Assembly (NCBI GenBank): GCA_015062635.1
Contig: SUUF01000032.1
Span: 1 to 8,861, forward strand
Length of the DNA: 8,861 bases
From: Coriobacteriaceae bacterium
GTDB lineage: Bacteria > Actinomycetota > Coriobacteriia > Coriobacteriales > Eggerthellaceae
Reading direction: 5' to 3'
The notes under the pieces were generated by a model. It did not search any database. It was not told where the DNA came from and worked only from the letters and a program-made list of their open reading frames with translations. Shown here one piece after another: positions 1 through 5,060 of this stretch. Positions within the stretch are counted from its first letter, which is position 1. The number at the start of each line of letters is the position of its first letter. The translations under genes were made by a program, and so were the position numbers.

Positions 1-356
1 CGGGGAACGACCTCCACCTGCGGTTTCAGCATGCGCTGCAGCGCGGGGATGCGCAGCACCCCCAGGTAGTTCAAACCCAGCACGATGACGATGACGCCGC
101 ACACCACGTTGAGCACCGTCTGGTTGTCGCGGAAAAACGCCCCCACGGAACCGGCGAACGCGCCCATGGCGGTGAACAAGATGCTGAACCCCAAGACGAA
201 CCCGCAGGCGTTCAACACGGTGCGCTGCAGGCGGTTTGGGGCATCCGCATTCCCGGCATCGCCCGCGAAATATGCCACGTAAACGGGCAGCAGGGGCAGC
301 AAGCAGGGCGAGATGAAGGTGACGACCCCTTCAAGGAACGTGACGAGGAAACTCAT
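1..356 (-). CDS. ccdA: CcdA-type thiol-disulfide transporter, N-terminal part (runs off the window)
   Basis: Polytopic membrane protein of the CcdA/DsbD-beta family, which moves reducing equivalents from cytoplasmic thioredoxin to thioredoxin-fold proteins outside the membrane. The 118 visible residues start MSFLVTFLEGVVTFISPC, followed by LLPLLPVYVAYFAG: the family's first transmembrane helix with the redox Cys (C18) in the SPC-LLPLLP context. Two more hydrophobic segments follow (about 47-68 and 80-99), then a loop starting RIPALQR. The partner Cys, normally in a later helix, lies beyond the window. The ATG at 356 is 9 nt after the stop of the TlpA-like gene; I see no clear Shine-Dalgarno sequence, so translation is probably coupled. 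The direct neighbourhood with a CPYC thioredoxin-like protein supports the assignment: the two are the classic donor-acceptor pair in cytochrome c maturation or extracytoplasmic disulfide reduction. Confidence 0.9.
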   Translation of the reverse strand, partial: MSFLVTFLEGVVTFISPCLLPLLPVYVAYFAGDAGNADAPNRLQRTVLNACGFVLGFSILFTAMGAFAGSVGAFFRDNQTVLNVVCGVIVIVLGLNYLGVLRIPALQRMLKPQVEVVP

Positions 357-365
357 GGCGCACCG

Positions 366-977
366 CTATCGCAGCGAGTCGAGCGCCGAGCGCATGAGGT
401 CGGGATCGATGCGACCCGCCGATATCGTGAGGATATCGCCATTGGCCGCCACCACCACGGTGGTTGGGAATGCCTGCACGCCGAAACCGCCCGTGGCCTC
501 GTAGCGGGTGTCAAAGTAGAACGGCAGCGTGTAGTCGCGCTCCTCGATCCACGCGCGCGCATCCTCGATGGTCTCGCGCACGCCGTCGGTGGCGTCCACG
601 AACGCGAAGTTCACCCAATCGCCATAGTCATCGTAAATCACCTGGAAATCATCCATCTCTTGGATGCAATACGGGCACCAGGTGGCCCAGAAGTTGATGA
701 CCAGCGGCTTGCCGTCGGCAATCTTCACGAGCGAGGTCGAATCGCCCAGCGCGGAGAGCACCTGCGCATCGTAGTCTTCCAGATGCGGGAGGTTCTCGTC
801 GGAGGACGCCGTCGCCTGAGCAGCCGCGGCATCGCCCGGTTCGGCTTGCCCGGCAAGCGTGCCGTACGCGAACCATGCGCCCACGAGCACCGCGACCAGA
901 ATTGCCAGTGCAATGACGACGCCGCGCCTATTGGCGGCAGCCGCAGAAGACGGGGCATTGAGTTCCGGCGCGTCCAT
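366..977 (-). CDS. Membrane-anchored TlpA/ResA-like thiol-disulfide oxidoreductase
   Basis: 203-residue thioredoxin-fold protein, predicted to be tethered to the outer face of the membrane. A short cytoplasmic N-terminus (1-18) precedes one uncleaved transmembrane helix (about 19-40), then an Ala/Ser/Glu linker (41-62). The thioredoxin domain fills 75-203. The active site is FWATWCPYC (C101, C104), the usual WCxxC of TlpA/ResA proteins, and the cis-proline loop is FPTT (P171). There is no lipobox. Known relatives reduce apocytochrome c or other extracytoplasmic disulfides using electrons from CcdA, whose gene follows immediately. The ATG at 977 is 8 nt after the TAA of the bactofilin-like gene, and no strong ribosome binding site is visible, which fits a co-transcribed and coupled gene. 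The precise substrate cannot be read from the sequence; no cytochrome c or haem-handling gene is in the window. Confidence 0.88.
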   Translation of the reverse strand: MDAPELNAPSSAAAANRRGVVIALAILVAVLVGAWFAYGTLAGQAEPGDAAAAQATASSDENLPHLEDYDAQVLSALGDSTSLVKIADGKPLVINFWATWCPYCIQEMDDFQVIYDDYGDWVNFAFVDATDGVRETIEDARAWIEERDYTLPFYFDTRYEATGGFGVQAFPTTVVVAANGDILTISAGRIDPDLMRSALDSLR

Positions 978-985
978 CGAACCGG

Positions 986-2902
986 TTATCGGGCCGTATC
1001 GTCAGCACGGGAATCGGTTACCGGCGTCTCCTCATCCTGAGGTCGGTCGATAACCGGATTCGGCACTTCCCCGTCATCGAACCCCGCTTCGCCAGGATCG
1101 GCCATCGCGTCGACCGCCGGGTCGTAATCGCCTTGGGCCTCGTCAAGCCCGATAACGGGATTCGGCACTTCCCCGTCATCGAATCCCGCTTCGCTAGCCT
1201 GCACCGCCGATTCGGCCGCCCGCTGTTCGTCGGCGCGTGAAATATCTTCATGTTCGTCGTCGTCCACGTCGTCGACCGCAAACGGTCCGATATCGGCCGC
1301 CTTCGCCGCCTCTTCGGGCGTCAACTCGGGCGCAACCTCAACCGCCACCGGCAAAATGCCACGCGCCTTGCCACTCGGTGCGTCCTCGTCGGCTTGGCGT
1401 GCATGGAACGAGGCATCGTGCTTCTCGTCGTGGCCGAACATCGCGATGTTCACCACATAGCCGACGAAATAGATAAGCGATGCCAGCAGGACCACCTGGT
1501 TCACATAGGGCACGAACAGCAGCACAGCGCCGAGGCCGGAGCCCAATATCACGCACAGCGCCGGTCGCTTCAGGCGGTTGCGCAGCATCAGGGCCAGCGA
1601 GGAACCCGTGAACGGCACGCAGAAGATAAGGGAGATGAGCAGGATAAGCGTCACCATGATCGAAAGCGGGATGGTGAAGATGAGCACCGTGCCGAGCATG
1701 ATGATGACGAACATGAGCATGAGCGCGATGCATCCGAGCACCAGGATCGCCAACGGGTAGCGGCGCACCAAGCGGTTCGCCTCGGTGAGCTTTTGGCCGA
1801 TGCCCCATAACGCCGCCAACCCCAGGAGGACGAACGAAACCACGACGAAGAGCATGCTGCCGATCTGGAAATACGGGGCGATGGCCGCGCGGATCTGCGT
1901 GATCTGGTCGATGGTGTTGGGTTGGTCGAGGTTCGTGTCGATGCGCGCGATCTGGGCGCTCGCGGGAATGTCGAGCGTAGCGAGGTTCTGGCCCGAGCGG
2001 ATGTCGAGCAAGCCGGTGATGCGCGCATTCGGACCGATGATGATGTCCTGCGCAGACAACGTGACATCGCCGTCGACGACGCCGTCGAAGTAAATGGTCT
2101 GGCCATAGGCGATGAATCGCTTCGAGGCGCCCTTGAAGTCAACGGTGCCGCCGCCGCAGTAATATCCGTTCGCAGCGCTTCGCGCGTCGATGCGCACATC
2201 GATGGCCATCACGTCGGCATTGCCCTGAATCACCGTGTTCTTCAGGGTGACAGACTGTCCAGCCACGCGCACATCGCCCTTGACCTCGGCATTGCTGAGC
2301 CCCAGCGTGAACGCGCCGGCCATGATATCGTTGCCGACGCGGCTGCCCACCAGTTCGAGGTCGTTGCCTATCCAGTACAAGTCGCCCGCAATCTCGGTCG
2401 ACTCGAGCGGCGTGACGAACGTGAACACCGATCCGCCGGTATCGGGCGAGACGCCGTCAACCGCCGTGAGCACGTCGGTGGAATGCAGCACCTCGTTCGC
2501 CAAGGCGCGCCGCACGCGAGATGCCGTGGTATCGACCCACGTGGGGGCGGCAACACCAGATGCGACCGCATCGGAGGCAGCACCATCGGCAGCCTGCTCT
2601 CCAGACGCCGTGCCGGCAGACGAGGCGGCGCTCGATTCGGAAGGAGCCGCCGATGATGCGGTCGTTTCAGCGGATGACGATTCAGCGGATGTCGAGGACG
2701 CGGCCCCGCTTGCAGACGATGACGCCTCGGCCTGCGTTGCGGCAGATGACGCCGATGACGTCGCAGCGGTCGAGCTGGAAGAAGCGGCCCCCTCTTCCAC
2801 GCCATAGGCATTCATGGCCATGCATGCTACGGCTAACAGCAACGCGATAACCGCGGCCCATACCACGGTCACCATTCGTTTTTCGCGCGCAATCTTGGCC
2901 AC
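986..2902 (-). CDS. Bactofilin-like (polymer-forming) membrane protein with Ser/Ala-rich linker and acidic repeat tail
   Basis: 638-residue mosaic protein. In order: cationic N-terminus and signal-anchor helix (about 11-33); low-complexity Ser/Ala/Glu/Thr linker (38-118); a domain at about 165-325 with repeating short beta-strand units such as IAGDLYWIG, VKGDVRVAG and VDGDVTLSA, the pattern of bactofilin/polymer-forming beta-solenoids; five hydrophobic helices (about 347-367, 382-406, 409-432, 446-465, 467-488); and an acidic tail (489-638) with two copies of EAGFDDGEVPNPVI (571-584, 605-618). Six helices with a positive N-terminus put linker and beta domain outside and the tail inside. The start is GTG at 2902, supported by AAAGGA six bases upstream. 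It leads an operon with the TlpA-like and ccdA genes. An envelope scaffold or surface-sensing role is possible; the function is not established. The family call rests on repeat pattern only, because no search could be run. Confidence 0.75.
   Translation of the reverse strand: MAKIAREKRMVTVVWAAVIALLLAVACMAMNAYGVEEGAASSSSTAATSSASSAATQAEASSSASGAASSTSAESSSAETTASSAAPSESSAASSAGTASGEQAADGAASDAVASGVAAPTWVDTTASRVRRALANEVLHSTDVLTAVDGVSPDTGGSVFTFVTPLESTEIAGDLYWIGNDLELVGSRVGNDIMAGAFTLGLSNAEVKGDVRVAGQSVTLKNTVIQGNADVMAIDVRIDARSAANGYYCGGGTVDFKGASKRFIAYGQTIYFDGVVDGDVTLSAQDIIIGPNARITGLLDIRSGQNLATLDIPASAQIARIDTNLDQPNTIDQITQIRAAIAPYFQIGSMLFVVVSFVLLGLAALWGIGQKLTEANRLVRRYPLAILVLGCIALMLMFVIIMLGTVLIFTIPLSIMVTLILLISLIFCVPFTGSSLALMLRNRLKRPALCVILGSGLGAVLLFVPYVNQVVLLASLIYFVGYVVNIAMFGHDEKHDASFHARQADEDAPSGKARGILPVAVEVAPELTPEEAAKAADIGPFAVDDVDDDEHEDISRADEQRAAESAVQASEAGFDDGEVPNPVIGLDEAQGDYDPAVDAMADPGEAGFDDGEVPNPVIDRPQDEETPVTDSRADDTAR
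1049..1092 (-). repeat. Direct repeat copy B inside the bactofilin-like gene
   Basis: 44-bp unit that matches 1151-1194 at 42 of 44 positions by eye, offset by 102 bp (34 codons). It encodes the second EAGFDDGEVPNPVI motif (residues 605-618) in the acidic C-terminal tail. The near-identity at DNA level, including third codon positions, points to recent duplication or ongoing gene conversion. Confidence 0.9.
1151..1194 (-). repeat. Direct repeat copy A inside the bactofilin-like gene
   Basis: First copy, in reading order, of the 44-bp unit; it encodes EAGFDDGEVPNPVI (residues 571-584). The 20 residues separating the two copies are also acidic but not repeated. Confidence 0.9.
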
Positions 2903-2909
2903 GTTCCAT

Positions 2910-2915
2910 CCTTTC
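2910..2915 (-). promoter_or_regulatory. Ribosome binding site that decides the GTG start
   Basis: AAAGGA followed by six bases and GTG (2902). An ATG at 2909 lies in another frame, and the next in-frame ATG (codon 10) has no comparable ribosome binding site, so GTG is the preferred start of the bactofilin-like gene. Confidence 0.7.
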
Positions 2916-2931
2916 GCAACGTCAACCTGTA

Positions 2932-2960
2932 ACTATACCAAAGAGCACTGCGAGTTCCCA
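2932..2960 (-). promoter_or_regulatory. Probable sigma70-type promoter of the bactofilin-like/tlpA/ccdA operon
   Basis: On the minus strand, -10 box TATAGT (2932-2937) sits 17 bases downstream of TGGGAA (2955-2960), a weak -35. Transcription would begin near 2925, giving a leader of roughly 20 nt that contains just the ribosome binding site. The -10 is good; the -35 matches consensus at only three of six positions. Confidence 0.55.
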
Positions 2961-3070
2961 CGGCAAGCGCTCCGAGCCAGCGCCATACCAGCGCGAGGAT
3001 AGGCCCGGGCACGTTCCCCCAACGCTGGCGACGATGTGAAAAGAGTTTCGCCCTAAAAGGAGGCCAGTTT

Positions 3071-3099
3071 ACTCGCGTTTTTTCGCCTATTGATAGACT
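3071..3099 (+). repeat. Inverted repeat, left arm
   Basis: Bases 3075-3099 are the exact reverse complement of 3208-3232 (25/25). Extended to 3071 the match is 28/29 against 3208-3236. A weaker resemblance continues outward to about 3030: both arms, read away from the spacer, go on to a TTTT-GGG run and then AAACTC and TTTT, with gaps. The core includes TTTTTTCGCCTATTGATAG. Confidence 0.92.
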
Positions 3100-3207
3100 T
3101 CCGGAAGCGACCGCTGAATAGCATAGGTTTGGCATGCCTTATTAACCCTGTTCACCGGCTTATTATTCTATCAATCGCATAATCGATACTCAGGGATATG
3201 TCCCCCG

Positions 3208-3236
3208 AGTCTATCAATAGGCGAAAAAACGCAAGT
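3208..3236 (-). repeat. Inverted repeat, right arm
   Basis: Partner of 3071-3099, beginning AGTCTATCAATAGGCG. The arms are separated by 108 bp (3100-3207). The divergent outward extension reaches about 3280 and stops just before the birA terminator. Confidence 0.92.
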
Positions 3237-3300
3237 GATCGGGGGCGTTTTCGGGTGCAAACTCATTTTTGCGATGGATTCCGCCTTCCGACGGCACGCT

Positions 3301-3331
3301 AAAAACGAGCCGGAGGCGTCCTCCGGCTCGT
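3301..3331 (-). terminator. Rho-independent terminator of birA
   Basis: Perfect 11-bp GC-rich stem (3306-3316 with 3320-3330) and a three-base loop. Read on the minus strand it is followed directly by TTTTT (3301-3305). It begins 31 nt past the birA stop codon, so birA transcription should end here and not enter the inverted-repeat region. Confidence 0.92.
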
Positions 3332-3361
3332 CTCTCGATGAAATAGCACGCAAAGAGCCGC

Positions 3362-4186
3362 TTACCGCAGGTGCACCTCGCCAGCGGAAATCGCGTAGTA
3401 GTTGTTGGCGGCGTCGCGCAACACCATCTGGCCCTTCTCGTTCACGTTCACGACCTTGCCCTGCGCGAAGAAATCGCCCGCCAGGTTCTCGACGGTCACT
3501 TCCTCGCCCAGCAGGTAGAGGTTCTCGAGGTAGCGCTCGCGGATGGTCTCGAAACCGCCCGCGCGCCATTCCTGGTACGCCGCGCCGAAACGCATCAGGA
3601 TATTCACGAGCACCTGCTCCATCAGCAGGCCCTGCGCGGTGGAAAGCCCGCGCACGTCGATGCGCGGCATCACGCCCCAGTTGCACAGCTCGCTCACATA
3701 GGCGGGCGTGTACTTGCCGCCCACGATGCGGTCAGCCAGGTTCAACGGCTGGAACACGTTCACGCCGACACCCACGCACACGGCGCCCTCGCTTTGCTCG
3801 AGCGACACGCCGCACAGCTTGCTGCCCTGGCACATCACGTCATTCGGCCATTTGATCTTCACGGCTTCGGCCAGCGACGCATCGAGGTCGCCGAGCGCCT
3901 CGCGAACGGCGAACGAGGTGAGCTGGCTCAACGTGGGAAGCTGCTCCATCGGCACCTCGGGGCGCAGCAGCATCGAGAAATACAAGCCGCCAAGCGGGCT
4001 GCGCCATTCGTGACCCGTACGGCCATACCCGGCACCCTGCGTGAGCGCGGTCACCACCAAGCCCTCGCGCTCGCCTTTGCGAATCGCGTCTTTCACCAAA
4101 TCGTTCGTGGAAAGCACATCGTCATAGCAGGTGACGCGATACCCCTCGCCGGCGATTTGCGAATTGATGCGAGATTCCTTCAGCAT
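3362..4186 (-). CDS. birA: Biotin-[acetyl-CoA-carboxylase] ligase, catalytic type without HTH domain
   Basis: 274-residue cytoplasmic enzyme that makes biotinyl-5'-AMP from biotin and ATP and transfers biotin to the target Lys of carboxylase carrier domains. Visible family motifs: STND (26-29); biotin/adenylate loop QGAGYGRTGHEW (50-61) followed by RSPLGGLYFSMLLRP; KIKWPNDV with the likely catalytic Lys (K112); K123-LCGVSLE; and GVGVNV (139-144). A small C-terminal beta domain (about 224-274) matches the BPL C-terminal fold. There is no N-terminal winged helix, so it should be an enzyme but not a DNA-binding biotin repressor. In the nucleotide loop (GRGRxGR in E. coli) the first Arg is Tyr54 and the last is His59, while the central Arg is kept (R56). 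The frame is open to 4258, but the ATG at 4186 has a perfect AAGGAGGT five bases upstream. It appears monocistronic. Confidence 0.93.
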   Translation of the reverse strand: MLKESRINSQIAGEGYRVTCYDDVLSTNDLVKDAIRKGEREGLVVTALTQGAGYGRTGHEWRSPLGGLYFSMLLRPEVPMEQLPTLSQLTSFAVREALGDLDASLAEAVKIKWPNDVMCQGSKLCGVSLEQSEGAVCVGVGVNVFQPLNLADRIVGGKYTPAYVSELCNWGVMPRIDVRGLSTAQGLLMEQVLVNILMRFGAAYQEWRAGGFETIRERYLENLYLLGEEVTVENLAGDFFAQGKVVNVNEKGQMVLRDAANNYYAISAGEVHLR

Positions 4187-4191
4187 GGCGG

Positions 4192-4199
4192 ACCTCCTT
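4192..4199 (-). promoter_or_regulatory. Consensus Shine-Dalgarno of birA
   Basis: AAGGAGGT with a five-base spacer to the ATG at 4186. It fixes the start 24 codons inside the longest open frame. Confidence 0.9.
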
Positions 4200-4228
4200 G
4201 CAACGACGATTCCCGTTCTCGTGGCTTT

Positions 4229-4234
4229 ATTGTA
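4229..4234 (-). promoter_or_regulatory. Possible birA -10 box
   Basis: TACAAT on the minus strand, about 42 bases before the birA ATG. No convincing -35 sits 16-18 bases upstream, where the sequence is GC-rich. If this is the promoter it is weak or helped by a protein bound at the palindrome 30 bases upstream. Confidence 0.4.
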
Positions 4235-4263
4235 CGCCAATAGCCCGCGGGCGGGCATACATC

Positions 4264-4281
4264 ATGCAACCCAGGTTGCAT
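4264..4281. promoter_or_regulatory. 18-bp perfect palindrome, operator-like
   Basis: ATGCAACC-CA-GGTTGCAT: eight-base perfect half-sites around two bases, between the kinase stop (4314) and the birA start (4186), just upstream of the possible -10. The form suits a dimeric regulator. It could also fold in RNA as a 7-bp stem with a CTGG tetraloop, but no U-run follows, so it is a poor terminator. Confidence 0.5.
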
Positions 4282-4313
4282 CGCCCGTCGCGCGCAATGC
4301 CGCCATCACCGGC

Positions 4314-5060
4314 CTACAGCCGGCAGGCGATGCGCATCAGGCGCGTATCGGCGTCAAAGGAAATCGTCACCGTTCCCCCATGCTTGCGCGCGATGTCCTG
4401 GACCACCGTCAAGCCGACGCCGTGCAGCTCGCGTTGCGGTTTTTGGGTCGCAAACGACGGCTGCTCGGAATGCGCCGTGCGGTTAGCGACCTCCAGCACG
4501 ATCCTGCCGCCAACCACTCGCGCATCGAGCGACATCATGCGGGCATACCGGGGCTCCATCGAAACGTCAATGCGGCAATTCGCCTCGTATGCGTTATCGA
4601 GCAGGTTTTGCAGCACGATGCAAAGCTCGGCTTCCTCGACGCCAGAGTCGGCAATGCTCCGGCCAAAATCATCGGAAATCGAGCACCGGAAGGGAATACC
4701 CGCCATCGAACACTGGTGCCGATGCAGGTCAATTGCCGCTTGCACCAGGGGATACGCCCCGTCCCAAAACTCCGGGTACGAACCCTCGTCCAACAACCGG
4801 CGCTCGCCCTCGCCCGAAGCCAATGCCCCGGAATTGTCCAACGCATGCTCGATTGCGCGGAGCAGGCCATCGGCATCATGCCGATACCGGCGCACTTGCT
4901 CGACACGATTCTCCAGCGCCTTCTGGTACATGCGCGACGATTCGATTTCGGCCGCGAGAATCTCGTTCTGGGATTCCAGCCGCTCGACGACCCAGATTCC
5001 CAAACTCGCAACGAGCAAGTTGATGGCGGCAATTGCGACAACAAGGGCAAGGGAGCTCAT
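4314..5060 (-). CDS. Short GHKL-type sensor histidine kinase (single TM)
   Basis: 248-residue histidine kinase of the AgrC/ComD-like GHKL class. One transmembrane helix (about 3-24), with almost no extracellular sequence, runs into a coiled-coil-like segment (26-56). The phospho-accepting His is in RRYRHDADGLL (H61), the AgrC-type 'RHD' H-box. The ATPase part has the N-box QNLLDNAYEA (151-160), a strand with VLEVANRT (188-195), and the G-box HGVGLTVVQDIARKHGG (213-229). AgrC-type kinases normally carry about six helices; here the sensor is missing and seems to be supplied by the upstream gene, whose TGA overlaps this ATG (ATGA, 5057-5060). AAGGGG lies nine bases upstream of the ATG. The longest open frame begins at 5159, but those 33 codons lie inside the upstream gene and lack family similarity. 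The likely phosphotransfer partner is the LytTR regulator at the start of the operon. Confidence 0.88.
   Translation of the reverse strand: MSSLALVVAIAAINLLVASLGIWVVERLESQNEILAAEIESSRMYQKALENRVEQVRRYRHDADGLLRAIEHALDNSGALASGEGERRLLDEGSYPEFWDGAYPLVQAAIDLHRHQCSMAGIPFRCSISDDFGRSIADSGVEEAELCIVLQNLLDNAYEANCRIDVSMEPRYARMMSLDARVVGGRIVLEVANRTAHSEQPSFATQKPQRELHGVGLTVVQDIARKHGGTVTISFDADTRLMRIACRL

Larger units (their letters stand above)
2903..3361. other. Long intergenic region between birA and the envelope operon
   Basis: 459 bp without a credible gene. From right to left it holds the birA terminator (3301-3331), the right arm of an inverted repeat (3208-3236), an AT-richer spacer (3100-3207), the left arm (3071-3099), about 100 bp with no signal I can name (2961-3070), and the operon promoter (2932-2960). 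An 88-codon frame on the minus strand (2869-3135) overlaps both the promoter and the start of the downstream gene and is treated as spurious. Confidence 0.8.

Noticed and set aside
1250..1810. 186-codon plus-strand frame rich in His, Asp, Glu and Arg
   Set aside because: Looks like a charged protein but is the complement of the membrane-helix part of the bactofilin-like gene, which explains the composition.
2567..2791. Tandem DNA repeat under the Ser/Ala-rich linker
   Set aside because: The protein is low-complexity, but the codons vary and I find no regular repeat period in the DNA.
2869..3135. 88-codon minus-strand frame in the long intergenic region
   Set aside because: It runs over the likely promoter and into the downstream gene's start, has no ribosome binding site, and covers the left inverted-repeat arm; more likely repeat-derived translation than a gene.
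3371..4243. 290-codon plus-strand open frame
   Set aside because: Antisense of birA; the product is His/Ala/Arg-rich with no family motif, whereas the opposite strand encodes all BirA motifs.
4243..4252. GCCCGCGGGC palindrome as a terminator of the kinase gene
   Set aside because: A short GC palindrome without loop or U-run; expected by chance in GC-rich DNA.
4187..4258. 24-codon N-terminal extension of BirA
   Set aside because: The perfect Shine-Dalgarno lies inside the extension, and the possible promoter -10 box also falls within it.
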